A stretch of 64,000 nucleotides of DNA, from contig NZ_OCSR01000001.1 of NCBI RefSeq assembly GCF_900230185.1, positions 496,001 to 560,000 of the forward strand, read 5' to 3'. Positions 57,805-64,000 of the stretch are shown in pieces; within the stretch, counting starts at the first letter, position 1; the number at the start of each line of letters is the position of its first letter. The position numbers and the translations under genes were made by a program. The stretch comes from Burkholderia sp. OK233. Its GTDB lineage: Bacteria > Pseudomonadota > Gammaproteobacteria > Burkholderiales > Burkholderiaceae. Under the pieces are notes generated by a model. It worked only from the letters and a program-made list of their open reading frames with translations, was not told where the DNA came from and searched no databases.

Positions 57805-58363
57805 AGCTGAGCCTCCGCGTTGTCGACGCCATCTTCAGGAAGGTCGCTTTGTCGATCACTTTCACTTTCGCCCACATTCCCTCGTGCCCCACCCCGCAGT
57901 ACTCGTGGCAAGGCATCGGATGGTCACCCACTTTGTCGAAGGTGGTCCTGAAGGTCGAGACGTAGCCTGGTTCGAGCATCGAATTGACGTTGGTGTTGGT
58001 GATCAGGAATCCGTGCACGACATCAGCACTAGTCGCTCGAAACAGGATTGGCGTGTTGGCTGGGACAAGGATGCATTGGGGGGCAAACGAGTACTGCTGA
58101 CCGATCACGCGGACGATGACCGAGCCGTCGGCCTCAACGCCACTACCGAGGTTGCTTTCGATGAATTCACCCGAAACATGCAACGTCGTCGGGTTGATGG
58201 TTTCGACTCGGGACGGCGGCATCATGGCCCAATGCAGGCCGGTGAAGATAACCATCGCGACGAGCACAGCGATGATGCCAACCACAAATATTGCCCAGCG
58301 CCACTCGGCGCGTGCAGCGACATCTGCGCCGTCATGATGGCCCGGAATCGGTGAAAGGGACAT
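57794..58363 (-). CDS. Cytochrome c oxidase subunit II with CuA site
   Basis: A 189-residue subunit with one membrane anchor (about residues 24-46) and a periplasmic cupredoxin domain. The dinuclear CuA ligands are complete: H117 (VVHGF), C152, E154, C156, H160 and M163 in PCHEYCGVGHEGMW. It accepts electrons from cytochrome c and passes them to subunit I. ATG 58363 lies 8 bases after the stop of the small upstream membrane protein; the start signal is weak, suggesting coupling. Confidence 0.93.
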   Translation of the reverse strand: MSLSPIPGHHDGADVAARAEWRWAIFVVGIIAVLVAMVIFTGLHWAMMPPSRVETINPTTLHVSGEFIESNLGSGVEADGSVIVRVIGQQYSFAPQCILVPANTPILFRATSADVVHGFLITNTNVNSMLEPGYVSTFRTTFDKVGDHPMPCHEYCGVGHEGMWAKVKVIDKATFLKMASTTRRLSCAQ

Positions 58364-58371
58364 GAATAGTC

Positions 58372-58551
58372 TCAATGGATTACGCCGCGAGGCAGAAACA
58401 CGAAGAAGTAAAACGCGAACCAGAGGGCTATCACAATCGCAGTGGCTGTCCCCGCGACGGCTATGGCACCGCGCGGTCCGCCGCGCACTATACGTTCGAC
58501 GTCGTCGTCTTCCGATGCGCGGTCAGAGTCTTGTGAGGTTGATTCGCTCAT
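58372..58551 (-). CDS. Small single-helix membrane protein of the oxidase operon (59 aa)
   Basis: A short reading frame just upstream of subunit II encodes 59 residues: an acidic cytoplasmic N-terminus (SESTSQDSDRASEDDDVERI), a positive GGPRGA stretch and one membrane helix (AVAGTATAIVIALWFAFYFF), ending LPRGVIH. Small one-helix subunits (CoxIIa/CbaD type) are known in family B oxidases and are encoded in this position, so this may be subunit IIa or an assembly factor. It starts 9 bases before the end of the triheme cytochrome gene's downstream gap and is in line with the operon. Below common length cut-offs, it is easily missed. Confidence 0.72.
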   Translation of the reverse strand: MSESTSQDSDRASEDDDVERIVRGGPRGAIAVAGTATAIVIALWFAFYFFVFLPRGVIH

Positions 58552-58559
58552 GAGTATCC

Positions 58560-59843
58560 TTAGTCGAGAGGCGCGGAGCGCAAATCGTTGACATCCTTGA
58601 CCGTGATAGCTGTCCCGTGGTTACCCCATGCGGTCCGGATGAACGTCACGACTGCCGCGATCTCTTCGTCGGAGAGTGACTGCGCAAACGGGGGCATGCC
58701 ATATGGTTGTGAATTTCTGGTCGTTCCTGGGGGATATCCGCCATTCAGAACCATTCTGATTGGGTTGACGGACGACTCCATCTGAATGGACTGGTTATTC
58801 GCGAGCGGCGGAAACTGCGGTAGCTTGCCGCGGCCCCTTGCACCGTGGCATGTTGCACATTGTGCGTCATAGATCTTGCTGCCGAGCGGATATAGCCGGT
58901 CCTTGTCTTCGACCGACGTTATGGATGGCGGCGTCGCTTCGTCGCCATGCGGCGGCAGGCTCTTCAGATACACGGACATTGCGCGAATGTCGTCATCGGA
59001 GAGGTACTGCAAACTGTCGTACACGACTTCGGCCATGGGCCCGTAGACTGCGCCACGATCGGAAACGCCGGTTCTCAATAGATTGGCGATGTCCTCAAGG
59101 CTCCAATCGCCGAGGCCCGCCTCCTTGTTTGAGGTAAGGGACGGCGCATACCACGCCTGCATAGGAATCAGCCCTCCTTCGAATGCCTTGGACTCCGAAC
59201 TTCCTCCCAGCGCATTTATCGCGGTGTGACACATCGAACAATGGCCAGGCCCCTGGACCAGATAGGCGCCGCGATTCCATTCGACTGACTGAGCGGGGTC
59301 GGGTTTGAACTCGCCCTCGCGAAAGTACAGCGTGCGCCAACCGAGCAGCAACGACCGGTTGTTGTACGGAAAGCGCATGTCGTGCGGACGATTGGCAAGC
59401 CTCACCGCCGGCACAGATTTCAGGTAGGAAAAGATCGCATCGGAATCCTTCCGCGTCATCTTCGTATATGCGGCGAACGGCATGGCGGGATACAGCAGAC
59501 TGCCGTCGGGCGAGTGGCCAGTGTGCATCATCGAGTAAAACTGGCTGGCCGTCCATCTGCCGATACCCGTCTCTTTGTCCGGCGAGATATTCGGTGAATA
59601 CAATGTGCCGAACGGCGTAGCCATCGGTCGTCGTCCAGCAAACAGTTTTCCACCAGGCGTCGTATGGCACGCGATGCAGTCCCCGGCCCGAGCGAGGTAC
59701 TCGCCGCGTGCAATGATGTTTGAATCACCCCCATCGGCCGCCTGACAGGTCACCACTGTTATGCCCAAAACCGCACTCACGCACAGCGAGGTGAACGCCC
59801 GGCACCAGGCAGTCTGAAAGATTCGCACCCTAACCTCGCTCAT
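58560..59843 (-). CDS. Triheme cytochrome c (alcohol/gluconate dehydrogenase subunit type)
   Basis: A 427-residue exported protein with signal peptide (FTSLCVSAVLGITVVTCQAA) and three haem sites: CIACH (C56-H60), CSMCH (near 203) and CATCH (near 333). The layout, with ARAGDCIACHT followed by GGKLFAGRRPMATPFGTLYSPNIS, is that of the cytochrome subunit of periplasmic membrane-bound alcohol, aldehyde or gluconate dehydrogenases. No such dehydrogenase subunit is encoded nearby. It may feed electrons from quinol or a distant dehydrogenase to the oxidase. Its start overlaps the upstream cytochrome gene by 4 bases. Confidence 0.9.
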   Translation of the reverse strand: MSEVRVRIFQTAWCRAFTSLCVSAVLGITVVTCQAADGGDSNIIARGEYLARAGDCIACHTTPGGKLFAGRRPMATPFGTLYSPNISPDKETGIGRWTASQFYSMMHTGHSPDGSLLYPAMPFAAYTKMTRKDSDAIFSYLKSVPAVRLANRPHDMRFPYNNRSLLLGWRTLYFREGEFKPDPAQSVEWNRGAYLVQGPGHCSMCHTAINALGGSSESKAFEGGLIPMQAWYAPSLTSNKEAGLGDWSLEDIANLLRTGVSDRGAVYGPMAEVVYDSLQYLSDDDIRAMSVYLKSLPPHGDEATPPSITSVEDKDRLYPLGSKIYDAQCATCHGARGRGKLPQFPPLANNQSIQMESSVNPIRMVLNGGYPPGTTRNSQPYGMPPFAQSLSDEEIAAVVTFIRTAWGNHGTAITVKDVNDLRSAPLD

Positions 59844-60547
59844 TTCGTTTCACTACCGCACGCAAGCGGCATTTTCAAACTGCCGCGTGGCACGGGGGCC
59901 GGCTCGGCAGGCGCCGGCCGCGACGACAGCCATGCAGCAATTGCGGTGACATCGCTTTCGGTCAAACGCACCGCCACCTGTTGCATGCAGTCGGGGCTAG
60001 CTGCCGTGCGCGTGCCGTAGCGCCACGCACCGAGCTGTGCGCTGATGTAGTCAGCATGAAGACCGAGTAAACCGGGAATCGCGGGCTCCATTCCCGTAAG
60101 AGACGAAGCATGACAACTCGTACACGCGGGAATGCGGCGATCTGGAGCGCCTTTGTTGACGAGCGTCCCGCCGCGCGATAGCACGTCGGCACTGACAGGT
60201 GAAGAGACCAACACGGGAAACGGTGGCCTCTGCGCGGCGAAGTAGTCAGCGATCTGGTGCAGGTACGAATCGGGAAGGTACGCCAACAGATAGTTCATCG
60301 GCGGATACTTGCGCCGTCCGTCCCGGAACGCGACTAGCTGGTTGTAGAGGTAATCCGATGGTTTGCCTGCGAGGCGCGGGAAATAATCGTTATCCGTCCC
60401 CTGCCCCAGTTGACCGTGACATGCCGCACAGGCCATCACGCGAGCCTGCATGGTGTTCGGCGCCCGCTCGTCTTTCTGGTCCTGAGCGAAAACGCGACCC
60501 GCGACAATAATTAGCGAGACCAATATCCATTTGAAGCGATGTCGCAT
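59840..60547 (-). CDS. Periplasmic dihaem cytochrome c (c4-like)
   Basis: A 235-residue exported protein: signal peptide WILVSLIIVAGRVFA, then two c4-like domains with haem sites CAACH (C40-H44) and CTSCH (near 142). PRLAGKPSDYLYNQLVAFRDGRR and LLGLHADYISAQLGAWRYGTR are the repeated c4 signatures. It is the first gene of the oxidase operon (59840-60547, 58560, 58372, 57794, 56182, 55391). ATG 60547 was chosen by the signal peptide; an FNR-type box lies 166 bases upstream. Confidence 0.9.
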   Translation of the reverse strand: MRHRFKWILVSLIIVAGRVFAQDQKDERAPNTMQARVMACAACHGQLGQGTDNDYFPRLAGKPSDYLYNQLVAFRDGRRKYPPMNYLLAYLPDSYLHQIADYFAAQRPPFPVLVSSPVSADVLSRGGTLVNKGAPDRRIPACTSCHASSLTGMEPAIPGLLGLHADYISAQLGAWRYGTRTAASPDCMQQVAVRLTESDVTAIAAWLSSRPAPAEPAPVPRGSLKMPLACGSETK

Positions 60548-60712
60548 TCGGGTCTCCCGCGAGGTTTCTAATGTTGTTCTTCGCACCGGCGAGGCAGTCG
60601 CCTCACGCACACACGCGTCGCTTGCCGACTTACGGAATCCTTCCGGGTGTTAAACATTGAATGGTGAGAGTCGGCTCGACCCGTAGTGTCGGAGCAAGAC
60701 TGGGGCATTGCC

Positions 60713-60726
60713 TTGATCCAAATCAA
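60713..60726 (-). promoter_or_regulatory. FNR-type box, promoter of the oxidase operon
   Basis: Perfect TTGAT-CCAA-ATCAA. GACACT (60690-60685, minus) is near the -10 position for a start around 60678, giving a leader of about 130 bases before the first cytochrome gene. Confidence 0.7.
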
Positions 60727-60805
60727 TTCTCCACAATCCTGGGCCCGGCGAATGCACACACTCCACCAGAATTGAAGCGCCCGCGCGGCGGCATCTCCAC
60801 GTCGT

Positions 60806-61639
60806 TCAGGTTGCAACAATCGCGTCGCGAACCAGCAACACCGGGCGGGTCGAGAACCGAAGAAATCGCTCGGCGACGCTACCTATCATCATGCGTCGCA
60901 TTCCGCGACGTCCATGGGTACCCATCACGACGAGATCCACGCTATGTCCCTGCACATAACGCAGCAAGCAGCTAGCGACGTCTTCGCTGATGTTATCCGT
61001 CTCGGCGGTATCGACCTTGCACGGAACTTTGCTCTCAGTCGCCGCCTTATGCGCATCCGCCAGTATTCGATCGCCTTCAACGCGTAGTGCCTCGACCATA
61101 GCAAACTGGTCGTAATTGGCAGAATAGGCAAACATCGCGAAACGGTCGAGCACGTACACCGCCGTCATCGTTCCGTCAGCCAGCTTCGTCATGCGGATAG
61201 CTTCCTTTAGCGCACCTTTCGACGCATTGCTGCCATCCAGTGCCACCAGGATATCTTTGTACATGGCCACCCTCTCTGGTAAGTGGATTACGAATTCGCT
61301 CTGCATGGCGGATGAACCACGGTGTCGGCGCAACGTCTGTTTGAGTCGCCGCTCTGCCGCGTCGAATGCCGTCCGAAGCGCTATGCCGGGGTCCTCATGG
61401 AGGCAGTGTTCAACTGTAATCAGGTCATCTGTGTGGGTACTCAGATTGAGCCGCACGTCATAGAGAAGACCAGCCGGCTTGCCATAGAACGAACCGTTGC
61501 GTATCGCCTCGACGGCCAGATGGCAACCGGAAAGGTACTCCCGGAATCGTTCGAGGCGCACTAAATGCGCGCCAGCCTCGGCTTCGATAGCAGCAGATCC
61601 AGCAAAGCCGAGGTACGTAATCTGCATGCCGACTCCCAT
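60806..61639 (-). CDS. Fused HPF/RaiA-like ribosome-associated domain plus universal stress protein
   Basis: One uninterrupted 277-residue frame. Residues 1-105 match the RaiA-like protein at 9566-9901 (both start MGVGMQI-x-YLGFAG and share RLERF-x4-SGCHLA-x-EAI and the AAFD-x-AERRL end). Residues 126-277 are a complete Usp (MYKDILVALDGSNASKGAL, ATP loop GTHGRRGMRRMMIGS) with the same 152-residue length as the Usp at 9032. The ~20 residues between look like a translated intergenic region. A purine-rich GAGAGGGTGG remains just before the internal ATG at 61264, so free Usp might still be made. Alternatives are a true fusion, or a sequencing error that hides a stop. ATG 61639 follows GGAGGTG. 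Confidence 0.82.
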   Translation of the reverse strand: MGVGMQITYLGFAGSAAIEAEAGAHLVRLERFREYLSGCHLAVEAIRNGSFYGKPAGLLYDVRLNLSTHTDDLITVEHCLHEDPGIALRTAFDAAERRLKQTLRRHRGSSAMQSEFVIHLPERVAMYKDILVALDGSNASKGALKEAIRMTKLADGTMTAVYVLDRFAMFAYSANYDQFAMVEALRVEGDRILADAHKAATESKVPCKVDTAETDNISEDVASCLLRYVQGHSVDLVVMGTHGRRGMRRMMIGSVAERFLRFSTRPVLLVRDAIVAT

Positions 61640-61768
61640 CGGTCACCTCCGCAGGAATGCCGGGCGTCAGGCAACGGCGCCGAGGTCGTCTGGAATGACT
61701 CAAAGACGCGCCACACCCGGGCTGACGGCAGTCACAAATTCATCATCTGCGCTTTCCTCGCGCGTAAA

Positions 61769-61782
61769 TTGATTTGTATCAA
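61769..61782 (-). promoter_or_regulatory. FNR-type box upstream of the RaiA-Usp fusion gene
   Basis: Perfect TTGAT-TTGT-ATCAA, 130 bases before the fusion start, in the 447-base divergent gap 61640-62086. GATGAT (61747-61742, minus) is at the -10 position for a start near 61734. Confidence 0.7.
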
Positions 61783-61858
61783 TGGTCGACACGCTGTCGC
61801 TCGCGTACCTGGCCGCGAATCCGCGGTTTCGCGGATACAGCCGCGCATTTCACTAGCA

Positions 61859-61872
61859 TTGATTCAAATCAA
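61859..61872 (+). promoter_or_regulatory. FNR-type box upstream of the sigma-54 activator gene
   Basis: Perfect TTGAT-TCAA-ATCAA, the second box in the gap 61640-62086, 215 bases before the activator start. GAATAT (61894-61899) lies near the expected -10 of a start at about 61907. Nothing else is recognisable in the gap. Confidence 0.62.
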
Positions 61873-62086
61873 GCCACCTAGGCGTATCGGGATGAATATG
61901 CGTAATCTCGCATCGCCTGAGCAGTTGCGGCTAACCGCGTAGATCGACCGCCCCGCCACGGCGCGATCACAAAGGCGATGACCCTCTGCCGGAGCGCGAT
62001 TATCGCCAGCCTGGCGCAGGATTTGCTTATTGGTGTACCCGCACGACCCCGGCGAGGCGACCGGGGCTGACCAGCAGGAGGAGACA

Positions 62087-64000
62087 ATGCGCGATGATGT
62101 CGGTCACGCCGTAACGCCAATGGCGGCTCGTGAGGCCGGTTGGCTCACGCCGTCGATTCAGAAATCCCACGAACGCTCCGAAACTTTCGGCTTGAGCGCC
62201 GCGATGCGGCCGGACTATGACGTGCTGCCGGCGGCCGAACTCACATTGAAACTCGAGCAAAGCCGCATCCTGTGCGCGCATGCCACGCCTGTGATGGAAA
62301 CGCTGCACGAGCAGATTGTCAATACGCAGAGCATGATCGTACTGACCGACGCCGAAGGGCTGATTCTTCACTCGATCGGCGACGATGATTTTCTCCGGCG
62401 AGCCGAGAAAGTCGCACTGCGTCCGGGCGCGAACTGGGCGGAAGACCGGCAAGGCACCAATGCAATCGGCACGGCGCTCGCGGAGCGTTGTCCGACGGTC
62501 GTGCATGGCGAACAACACTATCTGGCTGCCAATCGCTTTCTCACCTGCTCCAGCGTGCCGATCCTCGATCCGTACGGCGATCTGATCGGCGTGCTCGACG
62601 TCACCGGTGACCATCGCAGCTATCACCAGCACACCCTGGCGCTGGCCAAGATGTCCGTCCAGATGATCGAGAATCATCTCTTTACCAATACCTTTCGCGA
62701 GACGCTGCAAATTGCCTTTCACGGCCGGCCCGAATTTCTGGGCACCTTGATGGAAGGCATCGTTGCGTTCACCTGCGATGGTCGCTTCCTTTCGGCCAAT
62801 CGTAGTGCGCAATTCCAGCTGGGATTGCCGCTCACCAGCTTGCGCGCGCATACCCTGTCCTCGCTATTCGGCCTCACCAGCGCGCAACTGATCGACCGTC
62901 TGCGCGTCAGCCGGGATCAGCATCTGTCGCTGAACCTGAGCAACGGCGCAGTGGTATGCGCTCACGTCGAATTCCGGCGTGCCACGCGCACCGATGATGC
63001 CTGGCCGCCGGAGGAGCATCGCGAGTCACGACCCGCGCAACGCATGACGTCACCGCCTCCGGCCGCGAGCGCGCTGTCGAGACTCAGCTATCTGGACACC
63101 GGCGACCCGCAGATTGCGGCGGTCATCGCCAAAGTCCGCAAAGTGATCGGCAAGGACATTCCGATCCTGATCACCGGTGAGACCGGCACCGGCAAGGAAC
63201 TGCTCGCCCAGGCGATCCACAACGACTCGCCGCGGCGCTCGGGTGCGTTCGTTGCGGTCAACTGCGCGTCGATACCGGAAACGCTGATCGAATCCGAGTT
63301 GTTCGGCTATGAAGAAGGCGCCTTCACCGGTGCGCGGCGCAAAGGCGCCGTCGGCAAATTGCTTCAGGCCAACGGCGGCACGCTATTTCTCGACGAGATC
63401 GGCGACATGCCCTATCCACTGCAAGTGCGGTTGCTGCGCGTGCTGCAGGAGCGCCTCGTCAATCCGCTTGGCTCCTCGAAGTCGATACCGGTCGATATCG
63501 CCATCATTTGCGCAACTCACCGCGACCTGCGTGACATGATCGTGCAGAACCGGTTCCGCGAGGATCTGTATTACCGCCTGAACGGACTGGTAGTGAAATT
63601 GCCGCCCCTGCGCGAGCGCACGGATCTATCTGCCGTCATCCAGAAGATGCTGCAATCCGCATCATCCGAAAGCGCTGATGGGCAGCGACTGAGCGTCGCC
63701 GACGAGGTGATGACGTTGTTCGAGCAATGCGCGTGGCCCGGCAACTTTCGCCAGCTCGGCAATCTTCTGCGGACCGCCGCCGCAATGGTCGATGCGGACG
63801 GCCAGCTCCGGCGCGAGCATTTACCCGACGATTTCTTCGACGACGTGCGCGGCGTTGCCGCTGCGCGTGCGAGCACCACGGAAACCTTACCGCTATCAGG
63901 GCGGTTGGAGGACGTCGCCGCCAACGCCATCGCCACGGCCGTTGCGCAGCATGGCGGCAACGTGTCGGCCGCCGCCCGCGCACTCGGCGTCTCGCGCAAT
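62087..64000 (+). CDS. AcoR-type sigma-54-dependent transcriptional activator (3' end outside window)
   Basis: The frame is open from ATG 62087 (preceded by AGGAGGAG) to the window end, at least 638 residues. It has an N-terminal GAF-like sensor of the AcoR type (about 75-200, NWAEDRQGTNAIGTALAER and LTCSSVPILDP), a middle PAS-like region, then a sigma-54 AAA+ domain (about 345-580). The latter has Walker A GETGTGKE, the sigma-54 contact loop GAFTGA and ESELFGYEEGAF. A Fis-type helix-turn-helix (GGNVSAAARALGVSRN) begins at the edge. Relatives activate acetoin, alcohol or glycerol catabolism; the AdhP-type dehydrogenases of the island are plausible targets, which is inference. Confidence 0.92.
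   Translation, partial: MRDDVGHAVTPMAAREAGWLTPSIQKSHERSETFGLSAAMRPDYDVLPAAELTLKLEQSRILCAHATPVMETLHEQIVNTQSMIVLTDAEGLILHSIGDDDFLRRAEKVALRPGANWAEDRQGTNAIGTALAERCPTVVHGEQHYLAANRFLTCSSVPILDPYGDLIGVLDVTGDHRSYHQHTLALAKMSVQMIENHLFTNTFRETLQIAFHGRPEFLGTLMEGIVAFTCDGRFLSANRSAQFQLGLPLTSLRAHTLSSLFGLTSAQLIDRLRVSRDQHLSLNLSNGAVVCAHVEFRRATRTDDAWPPEEHRESRPAQRMTSPPPAASALSRLSYLDTGDPQIAAVIAKVRKVIGKDIPILITGETGTGKELLAQAIHNDSPRRSGAFVAVNCASIPETLIESELFGYEEGAFTGARRKGAVGKLLQANGGTLFLDEIGDMPYPLQVRLLRVLQERLVNPLGSSKSIPVDIAIICATHRDLRDMIVQNRFREDLYYRLNGLVVKLPPLRERTDLSAVIQKMLQSASSESADGQRLSVADEVMTLFEQCAWPGNFRQLGNLLRTAAAMVDADGQLRREHLPDDFFDDVRGVAAARASTTETLPLSGRLEDVAANAIATAVAQHGGNVSAAARALGVSRN

Overview
The window is GC-rich, densely coded DNA with the gene content of a Burkholderiales bacterium (Burkholderia/Paraburkholderia-like). 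This rests on the second F-type ATPase of the N-ATPase kind with order atpDCQRBEFAG, the CbpA/CbpM pair, class I PHA synthase, the MaoC/phosphotransacetylase fusion and the codon bias. I see no insertion sequences, tRNA or rRNA genes, or CRISPR arrays. It reads as a low-oxygen survival and fermentation island. From memory, and unverified here, it resembles the low-oxygen-activated (lxa) locus of Burkholderia cenocepacia.

Layout. 1-15.7 kb: the end of a phytoene-desaturase-like flavoprotein, alcohol dehydrogenase AdhP, CbpA/CbpM, universal stress proteins (Usp), CBS-BON and BON proteins, a second Zn alcohol dehydrogenase, acetoacetyl-CoA reductase, a ribosome-hibernation-like (HPF/RaiA) protein beside a Usp, a PAS histidine kinase, a K+ channel, oleate hydratase and an Nramp-like transporter. 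15.7-22.4 kb: complete N-ATPase operon on the minus strand. 22.5-25.5 kb: lipoprotein, flavodoxin, small protein, metallo-beta-lactamase RNase-like enzyme. 25.5-30.2 kb: arginine deiminase operon arcDABC. 30.4-35.5 kb: operon of PHA synthase, MaoC-phosphotransacetylase, acetate kinase and FabI. 35.7-38.5 kb: four Usp genes. 38.8-43.0 kb: histidine kinase, NarL-type regulator, single-domain receiver and FNR-type regulator. 43.1-48.6 kb: third alcohol dehydrogenase, two nitroreductase-like proteins, a cytochrome c and small unknown proteins. 49.0-52.5 kb: acetyl-CoA synthetase, acetate transporter, DUF1275. 52.5-55.4 kb: hemerythrin, beta-propeller, creatininase-like protein. 55.4-60.5 kb: B-family cytochrome oxidase with three multihaem cytochromes c and a 59-residue membrane protein. 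60.8-64 kb: a fused RaiA-Usp gene and the start of an AcoR-type sigma-54 activator.

The unifying signal is regulatory. About two dozen 14-base palindromes of the form TTGAT-N4-ATCAA lie in the intergenic regions. At many of them a plausible -10 hexamer sits where a class II FNR promoter (site centred at -41.5) would put it. The FNR-type gene at 42.2 kb has the [4Fe-4S] cysteines and the E-TVSR recognition helix expected to read this box. The inferred programme on oxygen loss is: ATP from arginine and from acetyl phosphate/acetate, reductant disposal through alcohol dehydrogenases and PHB, a second rotary ATPase, an alternative terminal oxidase for traces of O2, and protection and dormancy through Usp, CBS, BON and ribosome-hibernation proteins.

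Starts were chosen from Shine-Dalgarno sequences and overlaps. The first and last genes run off the window. Functions are family-level assignments read from the sequence; no database search was possible.
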